From assembly GCA_045587545.1 (NCBI GenBank), contig JAZNCN010000028.1, forward strand, positions 186,001 to 250,000: DNA of 64,000 bases. Direction: 5' to 3'. This document shows positions 32,148 to 41,449 of this stretch, in pieces (position 1 is the first letter of the stretch; every line of letters begins with the position of its first letter). The notes under the pieces were generated by a model. The model ran no database searches, was not told where the DNA came from, and saw nothing but the letters and a program-made list of their open reading frames with translations. Origin of the DNA: Caccoplasma_A sp045587545 (lineage in GTDB: Bacteria > Bacteroidota > Bacteroidia > Bacteroidales > G3-4614). Made by a program: the position numbers and the translations under genes.

Positions 32148-32576
32148 GTGCTTATAAAATATTTGGAGTTTGTTCTAAGTCGTTTATTTGGGACAGGTGT
32201 TGATACATTTGTCCTATGGATTTGCTCTGACTTTTTATTCTCATCAACCTATTTTGGTGTAAACATTCTATCCCCTACAATATCATTTGAATTTGCTGTA
32301 ATGAGTAATTTCTTATGGTCATATTTTTGGATATGGAAAAGCCGAATAGTAAAAAAAGGGAAAAAAGCATTTTGGAACAGATTCTTTATATTCAACCTAT
32401 CTTCCGTTGCCGGATTTCTAATAAAAATGCTGTTTTTATTACTATTTGAGATAATATTTGGGTGGGACGTTGTATGGTGTAATTTAGCCGCACTTTTAAT
32501 ATCAGGATTATTCAACTATTTCTTAACAGATGTATGGGTATTCAAGAAACCCCAATTAACACAAGAAGAAAATTAA
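32148..32576 (+). CDS. GtrA-like membrane protein
   Basis: A 142-residue protein with four hydrophobic helices, matching the GtrA/DPMS-like family (small flippase-like proteins that move polyprenyl-linked sugars). Conserved features are FVLSRLFGTGVDTFVLWI near the N-terminus, FEFAVMSNFLWSYFWIW, and the C-terminal NYFLTDVWVF. The start is GTG at 32148, 25 bp after the phosphatidyltransferase, so the two are probably cotranscribed. Function beyond membrane lipid or sugar translocation cannot be inferred. Confidence 0.8.
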   Translation: MLIKYLEFVLSRLFGTGVDTFVLWICSDFLFSSTYFGVNILSPTISFEFAVMSNFLWSYFWIWKSRIVKKGKKAFWNRFFIFNLSSVAGFLIKMLFLLLFEIIFGWDVVWCNLAALLISGLFNYFLTDVWVFKKPQLTQEEN

Positions 32577-32646
32577 TACGCTTTTTCAAGTATCAGATGT
32601 ATGTATCCAGAAATAATATGCAGATAAAATAGAAGAGCTTGCTGTT

Positions 32647-33324
32647 TTAATCTAACTTTTCCAATAAGACATCAGGTAACTTCTGAACAAAGTGTATTAT
32701 ATGCTCTTCTGAGACACTATTTATAGCCCTAACAACAATACTGACCCTATACATTGCTCCTTCACCAACACCTATTTTTTCAGCCTCATAACTGACAATG
32801 CGACCATTGCTCTCTAATATTACATCATTAATTCTCTTTATATTTTCAAAATTTGATGTAGAGTATTGCAACATTAATGTATGAATATTTATCTTTTTAA
32901 AAATTAAAGGAAAGAGTTCCAATCCCAACAAAGTCAAAACTGTTGTAACAATTCCAATTGCATACATTCCACTACCAACAGCCAAGCCTATACCTGCAGT
33001 AGCCCAAAGACCCGCTGCCGTTGTCAAGCCTCTTACAATATGTTTTTGAAGGATAATTGTTCCTGCCCCTATAAATCCTATACCGCTTACCACCTGAGCG
33101 GCAATTCGTGCCGGGTCATATCTGGTAGTATCAGTTGAGACAATCTCTTCAAAGCCATATTGAGAGATTATCATCATAAGTGCACTACCCACACACACTA
33201 ATATATGAGTACGAAAACCTGCGTCTTTTGCACGATATGTTCGATCCAAGCCTACTATTGCACCCAATACAAATGCAATAGAAAGACGCAATGTAAATTC
33301 CCAAAATTTATGATGTAGTTCCAT
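32647..33324 (-). CDS. MgtC/SapB family membrane protein
   Basis: A 225-residue protein with an N-terminal membrane domain of about five helices. LRLSIAFVLGAIVGLDRTYRAK, AGFRTHILVCVGSALMMIISQYG and IGAGTIILQKHIVRGLTTAAGLWATAGIG are the classical MgtC motifs. The C-terminal ~80 residues form a cytoplasmic ACT-like domain. Homologues act in magnesium-limited growth or as modulators of ATP synthase or phosphate uptake. It is convergent with the GtrA gene. Start MELHHKF at 33324. Confidence 0.87.
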   Translation of the reverse strand: MELHHKFWEFTLRLSIAFVLGAIVGLDRTYRAKDAGFRTHILVCVGSALMMIISQYGFEEIVSTDTTRYDPARIAAQVVSGIGFIGAGTIILQKHIVRGLTTAAGLWATAGIGLAVGSGMYAIGIVTTVLTLLGLELFPLIFKKINIHTLMLQYSTSNFENIKRINDVILESNGRIVSYEAEKIGVGEGAMYRVSIVVRAINSVSEEHIIHFVQKLPDVLLEKLD

Positions 33325-33347
33325 AGTAAAAATTTTAATCTTTTCTG

Positions 33348-33355
33348 CGAAGATA
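33348..33355 (-). promoter_or_regulatory. -7 box for the mgtC-like gene
   Basis: On the minus strand this reads TATCTTCG, the variant seen at 3473, 21673, 33411 and 44009. It lies 23 bp before the ATG. Confidence 0.4.
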
Positions 33356-33410
33356 AAGAATTTAAAATAAAAATTAAAGAGACTCTAATATATTTGTATT
33401 ACTAATTTGT

Positions 33411-33418
33411 TATCTTCG
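33411..33418 (+). promoter_or_regulatory. -7 box for the bifunctional nuclease gene
   Basis: TATCTTCG followed by C, 24 bp before ATG 33443. This box is one reason to prefer the ATG over the in-frame TTG at 33407, which lies upstream of it. Confidence 0.45.
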
Positions 33419-33442
33419 CATAATAAATATTTCAGCAATAGT

Positions 33443-34018
33443 ATGAACGAAAAAATTAAGATTGAAGTTTTAGGCATCTCATTTAGTAATAACAATGGGC
33501 ACAACATTCCTTATATCGTAATTTTAGGGAGGAGTGAAGATAAGGTAAAAATTCCAATAATAATTGGTGCTTCAGAAGCTCAATCAATTGCAATAGCTAT
33601 TGAAAAAGTTCCTGCTCCACGACCTCTATCTCATGATATATTTGTAACTGCAATAAAAGAGTTTGGAATAAAAATTAAAGAGATTTTTATATACGAATAT
33701 AACGAAGGGGTATTTAGTGCAAAAATATATCTTAAAAACAATGATAATATAAAAGAGATTGAGTGTCGCCCATCTGATGGAATTGCCATTGCTCTTAGAA
33801 ATAATACTCCTATATACACCACCCGCAAAATTTTTGATGACGCAGGCGTTCTTCTTGATGAGAAAAAATCATCAGGGAAACACAAACAAGATAACAAACC
33901 TATTGATGAATTAAATGAAAAGGAGTTAAAAAAACGTTTAAACAAGGCTATTGAAGAAGAAAATTACGAATTAGCTGCAATACTCAATAAAAAACTGAAG
34001 ACTCTTGAGGAAGAGTAG
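33443..34018 (+). CDS. bifunctional nuclease family protein (DUF151) with C-terminal UVR motif
   Basis: 191 residues from ATG 33443. Residues ~1-130 are the DUF151/bifunctional nuclease fold, with VLGISFSNNNGHNIPYIVIL, IGASEAQSIAIAIE and CRPSDGIAIALRNNTPIYT (the R-P-S-D segment is conserved). Residues ~155-190 form a UvrB/UvrC-type UVR hairpin (ELKKRLNKAIEEENYELAAI), which mediates protein contacts. This combination is common in Bacteroidetes. A direct nuclease role is shown for plant homologues only. Confidence 0.82.
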   Translation: MNEKIKIEVLGISFSNNNGHNIPYIVILGRSEDKVKIPIIIGASEAQSIAIAIEKVPAPRPLSHDIFVTAIKEFGIKIKEIFIYEYNEGVFSAKIYLKNNDNIKEIECRPSDGIAIALRNNTPIYTTRKIFDDAGVLLDEKKSSGKHKQDNKPIDELNEKELKKRLNKAIEEENYELAAILNKKLKTLEEE

Positions 34019-34073
34019 TTAAATCAGCACATATTTTTACGATATAAAATATAGTTATTTATCGCCATTTTAC

Positions 34074-34081
34074 TACCTTTG
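34074..34081 (+). promoter_or_regulatory. -7 box for rsmE
   Basis: TACCTTTG matches TAnnTTTG and is 20 bp before the rsmE ATG. Confidence 0.45.
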
Positions 34082-34101
34082 TATATTAAAACATATATTA
34101 T

Positions 34102-34800
34102 ATGCAACTATTTTATGCCCCCGATATAGTAACAACCCTGACTCTTCCGGAAGGAGAGAGCCAACATTGCATTAAAGTATTGAGAATGAACAAGGGGGAC
34201 GAAATTAATATTACTGACGGCAAAGGAAATTTATTCAAAGCCAAGATATACGAACCTCATCAAAAGCACTGTAAAATAGAGATTATAGAGAAAGAGAGTT
34301 ACTCAACATCATGGAACTGTAAGATAGAGATTGCCATTGCTCCAACAAAAAACATAGAGAGGATTGAATGGTTTACAGAGAAATGCGTTGAAATGGGCAT
34401 AGATGTTATTACACCTATAAATTGCAGATTTTCTGAACGTAAAGAGATTAAATCTGAGAGAATTGAAAAAGTTATAGTCTCTGCAATGAAACAATCTCTA
34501 AAATATACAAAACCCATACTATCCCCAATGGTCAAATTCAATGATATAATAAAAAGAGATTTTGAAGGAGACAAATTTATAGCTCATTGCCACGAAGGAG
34601 AAAAAACTCTTTTAAAAGAGATATGTAAAAAAGGCAATAATACCCTAATATTAATTGGTCCGGAAGGAGATTTCAGCGAGGAAGAGGTTAAACAAGCCTT
34701 AGATAACGGCTTTAAAGCCATATCTCTTGGAGATAGCAGACTAAGAACCGAAACAGCCGGAATTGTTGCATGTAACACTATTCAAATAATAAATCAATAA
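34102..34800 (+). CDS. rsmE: 16S rRNA (uracil(1498)-N(3))-methyltransferase
   Basis: A 232-residue SPOUT-class methyltransferase. The N-terminal PUA-like domain has SQHCIKVLRMNKGDEINITDGKG. The C-terminal knot has IAIAPTKNIERIEWFTEKC, ELG-type V-E-M-G-I-D, LILIGPEGDFSEEEV and LGDSRLRTETAGIVA, the SAM-binding knot residues. It methylates U1498 in the decoding region of the 30S subunit. It lies 11 bp before kdsA, so the two are probably cotranscribed. Confidence 0.9.
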   Translation: MQLFYAPDIVTTLTLPEGESQHCIKVLRMNKGDEINITDGKGNLFKAKIYEPHQKHCKIEIIEKESYSTSWNCKIEIAIAPTKNIERIEWFTEKCVEMGIDVITPINCRFSERKEIKSERIEKVIVSAMKQSLKYTKPILSPMVKFNDIIKRDFEGDKFIAHCHEGEKTLLKEICKKGNNTLILIGPEGDFSEEEVKQALDNGFKAISLGDSRLRTETAGIVACNTIQIINQ

Positions 34801-34811
34801 TATAAATAAAT

Positions 34812-35630
34812 ATGAACTTGAACATTGACAAACTTAAACATACAGATTCAGGGCAATTCTTTTTATTTGCCGGACCTTGTGTTATAGAAGGAGAAGATAT
34901 GGCAATGAACATTGCCGAGACATGTTTGAAGATAACAGAAAAATTAAAGATTCCTTATGTATTCAAAGGTTCTTTTAAAAAGGCAAATCGTTCAAGGATT
35001 GATTCATTTACAGGAATTGGAGATGAAAAGGCTCTAAAAATACTAAAAAAGGTAAGTGAAACTTTTGATATTCCTGTTGTTACAGACATTCACTCTCCCG
35101 AAGATGCAACTATGGCTGCAGAATATGTTGATGTTTTACAAATACCTGCATTCTTATGCCGTCAAACTGATTTGTTGGTTGCTGCAGCAAAAACAGGCAA
35201 AGCAATAAATATCAAAAAAGGGCAATTTCTATCTCCTCAGGCAATGAGTTTTGCCGCCCAAAAGATTGTTGATGCAGGGAACAATAAAGTTGCACTTACC
35301 GACAGAGGAACATCTTTTGGCTATTACGATTTGATTGTTGATTACAGAGGAATACCTGAGATGCAAAAGTTTGGGTTCCCTGTCATATTAGATGTTACCC
35401 ATTCATTACAACAACCCAATAGCACAGCAGGTGTTACAGGAGGTATGCCTGAAATGATTGAAACAATTGCAAAAGCGGGTGTTGCAGTTGGAGTTGACGG
35501 TTTATTTATGGAGACACACCAAGATCCTTCTATAGCTAAATCTGATGGAGCTAATATGTTAAAGTTAGATTTAATGGAAGGCTTATTAAACAAACTTGCA
35601 GCCATAAGAGAAACTATAAATAAATTCTAA
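34812..35630 (+). CDS. kdsA: 3-deoxy-8-phosphooctulonate synthase
   Basis: Makes Kdo-8-phosphate from arabinose-5-phosphate and PEP for lipopolysaccharide inner core. The 272-residue TIM barrel has FAGPCVIEGEDM, PYVFKGSFKKANRSR (phosphate/PEP binding), TDIHSPEDA, QIPAFLCRQTDLL, NIKKGQFLSPQAM and LDVTHSLQQPNS. The F-K-K-A-N-R-S motif distinguishes it from DAHP synthases. Length and residues look intact. It precedes a MATE transporter by 8 bp. Confidence 0.93.
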   Translation: MNLNIDKLKHTDSGQFFLFAGPCVIEGEDMAMNIAETCLKITEKLKIPYVFKGSFKKANRSRIDSFTGIGDEKALKILKKVSETFDIPVVTDIHSPEDATMAAEYVDVLQIPAFLCRQTDLLVAAAKTGKAINIKKGQFLSPQAMSFAAQKIVDAGNNKVALTDRGTSFGYYDLIVDYRGIPEMQKFGFPVILDVTHSLQQPNSTAGVTGGMPEMIETIAKAGVAVGVDGLFMETHQDPSIAKSDGANMLKLDLMEGLLNKLAAIRETINKF

Positions 35631-35638
35631 AAGTAAGA

Positions 35639-37030
35639 ATGGAAAGCAAGCCTTCTCCACATATATTAGGCACTTACCCTATTGGCAAATTATTGCTGGA
35701 ATATTCTATTCCTGCAATAATTGGTATGACTGTAACCTCGTTATACCACGTTATTGACAGTATATTTATAGGACAAGGTGTTGGTGCATACGGAATTACA
35801 GGTATTGCTGTTACCCTGCCTCTCATGAATCTTGTCATTGCCTTTTGTATGCTAATATCAATAGGCGGTGCAACAATATCATCTATATATTTAGGACAAA
35901 AAGATATGGAGAGGACAACATCAGTATTACATAATGTCCTTATCCTTTTAATTACCGTGGGTATTGGAGTTTCAGTTATAACTCTTCCTTTCTTAGACTC
36001 AATATTGATGTTTTTTGGAGCGAGCGAAATGACCCTGCCATATGCTCGAGACTTTATGTCCATTATCTTATACGCAAACCCTATTGCTTACGTTTTTGTA
36101 GGATTAAACAATGCAATGCGTTCAACAGGGTATCCGCGGAAGGCAATGTATTCTGCACTACTAAGCGTTGTTGTAAACCTTATACTTGCCCCTATATTTA
36201 TTTTTTCACTTGATTGGGGAATAAAAGGAGCAGCATGGGCAACTGTTGCATCGCAATTATGCGGTATGATATGGGTTCTTGCTCATTTTGTGAATAAAGA
36301 TAGCTTTGTTCGCTTTAAAAGAGGTTATTTTAACCTTCAAAACAAAATCATAAGAAGTATATTAGCCATAGGCCTTGCACCATTTTTATTGAATGTATGT
36401 GCTTGTATAATGGTTATATTCCTAAATATGAGCTTAAGTTCTCATGGTGGAGATTTAGCCATTGGTGCATACGGTATTATAAACCGAATGCTAATGCTTA
36501 TAGTTATGATTGTTGCCGGACTTAATCAAGGAATGCAACCAATATTAGGATACAACTATGGAGCGCGACAATTTTCAAGAGTATGGAAGACACTTAAATA
36601 TGGCATATTTGCCGGCTCAATTATTACAACACTTGGGTGGGTTATGTTTGTCTTCTTCCCTGACCAAGTTGTAGCAATATTTTCAAACGATGAAACATTA
36701 AACTCTATCGCATCAAACGGATTAACAATAACAGGTCTGTTTTTCCCCATTGTAGGAGCACAGATAGTCATAACTAATTTCTTCCAAGCAATAGGCAAAT
36801 CAAAAATATCAATATTATTATCACTTTCGCGACAGATGTTATGTCTCGTTCCGGGAATTATTATTCTTCCTTACTTCTATGGAACAAACGGAGTATGGAT
36901 TAGTATGCCTATTTCAGATGCAACCGCATTTACATTAAGCATTATTGCGTTTATAATACTTTACAACAAAATAAAAAAAGAGAACAGATATTCAAAAGAG
37001 AGCACCATAGAGGCTTCTGAAAGCAGATAA
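35639..37030 (+). CDS. MATE family efflux transporter
   Basis: A 463-residue, 12-helix multidrug and toxic-compound extrusion protein in two homologous halves. Landmarks are YSIPAIIGMTVTSLYHVIDS and FIGQGVGAYGITGIAVTLP in helices 1-2 and GLNQGMQPILGYNYGARQF at the start of the second half, the conserved Q-P-x-x-G-x-N-x-G motif. It exports cationic compounds using Na+ or H+. A second, different MATE gene lies at 39773, with an AsmA-like gene between them. Confidence 0.87.
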   Translation: MESKPSPHILGTYPIGKLLLEYSIPAIIGMTVTSLYHVIDSIFIGQGVGAYGITGIAVTLPLMNLVIAFCMLISIGGATISSIYLGQKDMERTTSVLHNVLILLITVGIGVSVITLPFLDSILMFFGASEMTLPYARDFMSIILYANPIAYVFVGLNNAMRSTGYPRKAMYSALLSVVVNLILAPIFIFSLDWGIKGAAWATVASQLCGMIWVLAHFVNKDSFVRFKRGYFNLQNKIIRSILAIGLAPFLLNVCACIMVIFLNMSLSSHGGDLAIGAYGIINRMLMLIVMIVAGLNQGMQPILGYNYGARQFSRVWKTLKYGIFAGSIITTLGWVMFVFFPDQVVAIFSNDETLNSIASNGLTITGLFFPIVGAQIVITNFFQAIGKSKISILLSLSRQMLCLVPGIIILPYFYGTNGVWISMPISDATAFTLSIIAFIILYNKIKKENRYSKESTIEASESR

Positions 37031-37051
37031 TTAACACAAAATTTTTTAGAT

Positions 37052-39763
37052 ATGATTAAGAAAATATTAAAGGGATTAGGAATAACCATAGGTATAATAT
37101 TTATTGCATTACTTACAATACCTCTATTACTAAAAGACAAGATTGGAGATATCGTTAAACAAACTGCAAATGATATGCTTAATGCAAAAGTTGAATTTTC
37201 AGATTTGGATATTAGTTTAATTCGTCACTTTCCTCAAGCATCAATATCTATTGAAGATTTAGAAATAATAGGAAAAGATAAATTTGAAAATGACACATTG
37301 GTCTCAACCAAGAGTATTGATATAGTTGTAAATCTTATGAGCCTTTTCAGTGATGAGGGTTATGAAATCAATCATATAATATTTGATACCCCAAATATCA
37401 ATGCTATTGTATTATCCGATGGTAAAGCAAATTGGGATATAATGAAAAGTGACTCAACCGAAGTAATTGAAGAGACAGAACCCGAAGTTGTTATTGAAGG
37501 TGAGGCAGATACAACATCTTCACCATTTAAGCTACAATTAAAAGAGTTTTCAATAGACAATGCTTCCATATTTTACACCGATAGCTCTTCAAACATGGCA
37601 TTTGCCATTGAGGACCTAAACCTTACACTTTCGGGTAATATGCAAGATATGCGAACCGATTTGAAATTAAAAACAACAATAGAAAAATTGAGTGCCGCAA
37701 TTGACGGAATTAGCTACATAAAAGATGCTTCGTTCAGCGCAGACATAAATGTTGATGCCGATTTAGAGAACAATAAATATATTTTGAAAGAGAATGTTAT
37801 TGCTCTTAACGCCATTGAACTTGGCATTGATGGTTGGGCTGCCCTACCCGATGACGAAATCATTGAAATGGATTTGAGCCTAAACTCTTCTGCCATTAAG
37901 TTTAAAGATATATTGTCTATGATACCTGCTATTTATCAGAACTCATTTGATGATTTGACAGCAACAGGCGATTTAAACTTAAGTGCAAATGCTAAAGGTA
38001 TATTAAACGGCGATTACCTTCCTGATTTTAATGCAACTCTTAAAGTTAATAATGGCAAAATGAGTTACAAAGGGTTGCCAAAATCAATAGACGATATAGC
38101 TCTGACAGCAAATGTAACACACCCTCAAGGCGTAGCTGACTTAACAAAAGCAGATGTAGCATTAGGTTTAAGCATAGCTAAGAACCCCTTCTCAATATCA
38201 GCAAATGTAGCAAACCCAATAAGTGATTTAAGTTTTGCAGCAGCAGCAAAAGGAATTATTAACTTAGGCATGATAAAAGAGGTTTATCCATTAGGCGATA
38301 GCATTGATATTAATGGAACATTTAATGCAGACCTCAATTTTAAAGGGAAATTGTCAGATATTGAAAAGGAAAGATATGAGAAAATCACGGGAGATGGATA
38401 TTTAACAATTACAGATATGGTTTACAATCAACCTGAACTACCTAAAGTTTTAGTAAATGAATTAGCCATGATTGTTAATACCAAAGCTCTTACTCTAAAA
38501 AATATGGATATAAAATTGGGCAAGAGCGATGTAACTGCTAACGGTACAATAAACAATTATATAGCATACCTGCTGAAATATGAGACTCTCAAAGGCTCAT
38601 TAAATGTAACATCATCGCTATTGGATTTAAATGAGATAATGGGCACTGAAACATCTTCTACTGAAAACAATTCAACAGATGATATGAGTTCTGCCTCAAC
38701 TGAAACACAAACTGAGACAATTACTGAAAGCGTAAATGATGCCTTTGAAATTCCAAAGAATTTAGATTTAACACTTAAATCGTCTTTCAACAAAGTATTG
38801 TTCCAAAAGATAGTTATTGATAACCTAAAAGGAACAATTACCGTTAAAGATGGAACTGCAAAGATGAACTCTTTGAAGTTTAATGCCTTTGGAGGAAATG
38901 TCGCAGCAGGTGGTTCGTTCAGTACAGCAAAAGATAAGAATAAGCCAACCATAACTTTTAATCTTGATTTAACAAAAGCTCTATTTGAAAGAACTTTCAA
39001 GGAACTTGATATGATAAAACAACTTGTTCCTATTTTTGCAAAAACAGGAGGTAATTACTCTGCTGACATAAAGATTGAAGCAGAATTGGATTCGGACTTC
39101 AACCCCAATTTGAATACATTAGAGGCAGTAGGAACCATAAAATCAAACGAAATTACAGTAAGTAATGTTGAAGCGTTCAATTTAGTTGCAAATTCACTTA
39201 AAACTGATGCTTTAAGAGAGGTAAAGGCTGTAAATATTAAAATACCTTTTAAGATTAATAACGGACGAGTAATCACAAATCCTTTTGATCTTAAAATTAA
39301 AGATACCAATATAAATCTTAGTGGTTCAACCGGTTTAGACCAAACAATTGATTATGATATAGTAGTTACATTGCCCGAAGGTGGTAAAGCATCAACATAC
39401 GTTGGGAAAATACCCGGAACTATAACAGGTTCATTCTCAAAACCAATTGTTAAATTAGATTTTGCTTCAATTGCCAAAGAGGCTGCAAAGAATACCATCT
39501 CTACTCAACTTGAAAAGGCAACAGGTAAGGATTTGAGCGAACAAATTGCTCAAATACGCGAAGAGGCAGATAAGGCTGCAAATAAGTTGGTGGAAATAGC
39601 AAAAAGTGAAGGACAAAAACTTGTTGACAAAGCAAGTAATCCTCTTGCAAAAATAGCGGCACAAGCTGCTGCAAAAAAATTAGAGGAGGAGGCAAAAAAA
39701 CAGGCAGATGCTTTAAGAGCTAAGGCTGAAGAAGAGATAACTAAACTTGAAAATAAGTTATAA
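37052..39763 (+). CDS. AsmA family protein
   Basis: A 903-residue protein of the AsmA/TamB-related superfamily. One N-terminal membrane segment (residues ~8-28, GLGITIGIIFIALLTIPLLL) anchors a large periplasmic body made of repeated beta strands. The N-terminal KVEFSDLDISLIRHFPQASI is the typical AsmA opening. The Thr/Ser-rich linker at ~residues 530-560 separates two parts. The last ~80 residues are an Ala/Lys/Glu-rich coiled coil. Such proteins are thought to bridge membranes and carry phospholipids to the outer membrane. It is cotranscribed with the flanking MATE genes. Confidence 0.83.
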   Translation: MIKKILKGLGITIGIIFIALLTIPLLLKDKIGDIVKQTANDMLNAKVEFSDLDISLIRHFPQASISIEDLEIIGKDKFENDTLVSTKSIDIVVNLMSLFSDEGYEINHIIFDTPNINAIVLSDGKANWDIMKSDSTEVIEETEPEVVIEGEADTTSSPFKLQLKEFSIDNASIFYTDSSSNMAFAIEDLNLTLSGNMQDMRTDLKLKTTIEKLSAAIDGISYIKDASFSADINVDADLENNKYILKENVIALNAIELGIDGWAALPDDEIIEMDLSLNSSAIKFKDILSMIPAIYQNSFDDLTATGDLNLSANAKGILNGDYLPDFNATLKVNNGKMSYKGLPKSIDDIALTANVTHPQGVADLTKADVALGLSIAKNPFSISANVANPISDLSFAAAAKGIINLGMIKEVYPLGDSIDINGTFNADLNFKGKLSDIEKERYEKITGDGYLTITDMVYNQPELPKVLVNELAMIVNTKALTLKNMDIKLGKSDVTANGTINNYIAYLLKYETLKGSLNVTSSLLDLNEIMGTETSSTENNSTDDMSSASTETQTETITESVNDAFEIPKNLDLTLKSSFNKVLFQKIVIDNLKGTITVKDGTAKMNSLKFNAFGGNVAAGGSFSTAKDKNKPTITFNLDLTKALFERTFKELDMIKQLVPIFAKTGGNYSADIKIEAELDSDFNPNLNTLEAVGTIKSNEITVSNVEAFNLVANSLKTDALREVKAVNIKIPFKINNGRVITNPFDLKIKDTNINLSGSTGLDQTIDYDIVVTLPEGGKASTYVGKIPGTITGSFSKPIVKLDFASIAKEAAKNTISTQLEKATGKDLSEQIAQIREEADKAANKLVEIAKSEGQKLVDKASNPLAKIAAQAAAKKLEEEAKKQADALRAKAEEEITKLENKL

Positions 39764-39772
39764 GATTAAGAT

Positions 39773-41110
39773 TTGAACAGAGATAATATAGATTTTAAAG
39801 ATGGTAAGGTATCAGCTCTTTTTCGTAAGATGCTGATACCTACTTTACTTGGAGCACTCTCTATTTGTGCTGTTACTGCCATTGATGGAATTCTTATAGG
39901 ACATGGTGTTGGTGCAGAAGGTGTTGCTGCTGTAAATATTGTTGTTCCTATATATCAGATAATGGCAGGTATTGGATTAATGGTTGGTATGGGTTGCTCT
40001 GTAGCCGTATCAATTCATATCTCAAAAAACAATATTAAAGCCGCTCGTATTAATCTTACTCAGGCTATATGGGGTACTTCTCTATTTATACTGCTACTTT
40101 GCGGATTAATATTGATTGCTCCCGAGTATAGTGCAAAAATATTAGGAGCTTCTGACTCTCTTCTGCCTCAAGTAACAGATTATATAATATGGATTATGCC
40201 AAGTTTCATATTTCAGATGTGGAGTATGATTGGATTATTCATAATCAGATTAGATGGTTCTCCTCGCTACGCAATGTGGTGTAATATAATACCGGCATCA
40301 TTAAATGCAATACTTGACTGGCTATTTATATTCCCTCTTGATATGGGAGTAAAAGGAGCAGCTATTGCAACAGGTATAAGTATTGTATTTGGAGGTTTCA
40401 TGGCAATATACTACCTTTTGTTCAGATATAAAGACTTGGGTATAATTTGGCTTAAAATAAGTAAAAAGAGCATAGCCCTTGCTATTCGCAATATTACATA
40501 TCATTGTAAAATAGGCTCGTCAACTCTATTAGGCGAAGCAACAATGGCAGTTTTGATATTTGTAGGCAACATTGTTTTTATGCGCTACTTGGGCGATGAT
40601 GGAGTTGGAGCATTCGGAATTGCCTGCTACTATATGCCATTCTTCTTTATGGTTGGTAATGCCATAGCTCAATCGGCACAACCAATCATAAGTTACAACT
40701 ATGGTATAGAGCAGTGGGATAAAATAGTAAAAACCCGAATTATTATAATAAAATATGCTATCTTCTGTGGTGTATTAGTTTCTGCGCTATTTATATTTTT
40801 CCCCGAGGAACTTGTTGCTCTATTTGTAGATGCAAACTCAGAAGCAGGAACAATAGCAATAGAAGGTTTCCCATACTTGGCCACAGGTATTCTGTTTTTT
40901 ATAATTAATATAGTAATAATAGGATACTACCAAAGTATTGAGAAGATGAAACGTGCTACATTAATTGTACTTCTTAGAGGATTTATAATACTTATCCCCT
41001 GTTTTATTATACTACCATTGATATTTGGTGAAATTGGTATATGGCTTGCAATGCCTGTTACTGAGTTTATTACTCTGTTAGTGGTTGGCGTAACATCTAT
41101 ACGAGTTTAA
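39773..41110 (+). CDS. MATE family efflux transporter
   Basis: A 445-residue, 12-helix MATE protein. FRKMLIPTLLGALSICAVTA and LIGHGVGAEGVAAVNIVVP mark the first half, and AIAQSAQPIISYNYGIEQWD the second (Q-P-x-x-x-x-N-x-G). It is only distantly similar to the MATE at 35639. The start is TTG at 39773, 9 bp after the AsmA stop; no closer ATG precedes the first helix. Substrate unknown. Confidence 0.85.
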   Translation: MNRDNIDFKDGKVSALFRKMLIPTLLGALSICAVTAIDGILIGHGVGAEGVAAVNIVVPIYQIMAGIGLMVGMGCSVAVSIHISKNNIKAARINLTQAIWGTSLFILLLCGLILIAPEYSAKILGASDSLLPQVTDYIIWIMPSFIFQMWSMIGLFIIRLDGSPRYAMWCNIIPASLNAILDWLFIFPLDMGVKGAAIATGISIVFGGFMAIYYLLFRYKDLGIIWLKISKKSIALAIRNITYHCKIGSSTLLGEATMAVLIFVGNIVFMRYLGDDGVGAFGIACYYMPFFFMVGNAIAQSAQPIISYNYGIEQWDKIVKTRIIIIKYAIFCGVLVSALFIFFPEELVALFVDANSEAGTIAIEGFPYLATGILFFIINIVIIGYYQSIEKMKRATLIVLLRGFIILIPCFIILPLIFGEIGIWLAMPVTEFITLLVVGVTSIRV

Positions 41111-41449
41111 TAGTTGTTAGTTGTCGGCTGACGCCGCCTTACGGGTAGTTGTTTGTTGTTAGAGCCTTTATTGCTAATAACTAATGTGCATAGCACCGTA
41201 CAACCAAAAACTGACAACTGCGGAGAGAGCATTTTTTTTGACGGACACAACTCCGTCGCATAGGAGTTATGCTCCCCCATACTGCGGTCGGATTAACATT
41301 CAGTTAATCCTATTTGTTTTACAAATACCTTGTATGCATGCTCTGTCCCTACTTGTCTGATTGTTAGCACTATAATAAAAGGTTGTAATGTAATATAAAA
41401 TTATAAAGTATAATTTGATTATTACTAATACAACAATGGCAACTTAAAA
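41111..41449. other. 339-bp convergent intergenic region filled with repeats
   Basis: No gene is seen. The left part (41113-41220) has AGTTGTTAGTTG and mini-hairpins CGGC-TGAC-GCCG (41125-41136) and GTGC-ATA-GCAC (41186-41196), and ends in GACAACT, inverted relative to the AGTTGTC at 41119. The middle (41251-41337) is copy B of the hairpin module. The last ~110 bp are AT-rich without clear features. Confidence 0.65.
41251..41337 (+). repeat. dispersed hairpin-module element, copy B
   Basis: Matches 20221-20308 with all differences confined to one small hairpin. Here that hairpin is ATTTGT-TTT-ACAAAT (41312-41326) instead of ATTTGC-TAAA-GCAAAT, so a C:G pair has become T:A and the loop has lost one base. 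The larger hairpin GGATTAAC-ATTCA-GTTAATCC is at 41290-41310. Confidence 0.85.

Noticed and set aside
32577..32646. Terminator between the convergent GtrA and MgtC genes
   Set aside because: No stem of convincing length was found in the 70-bp gap.
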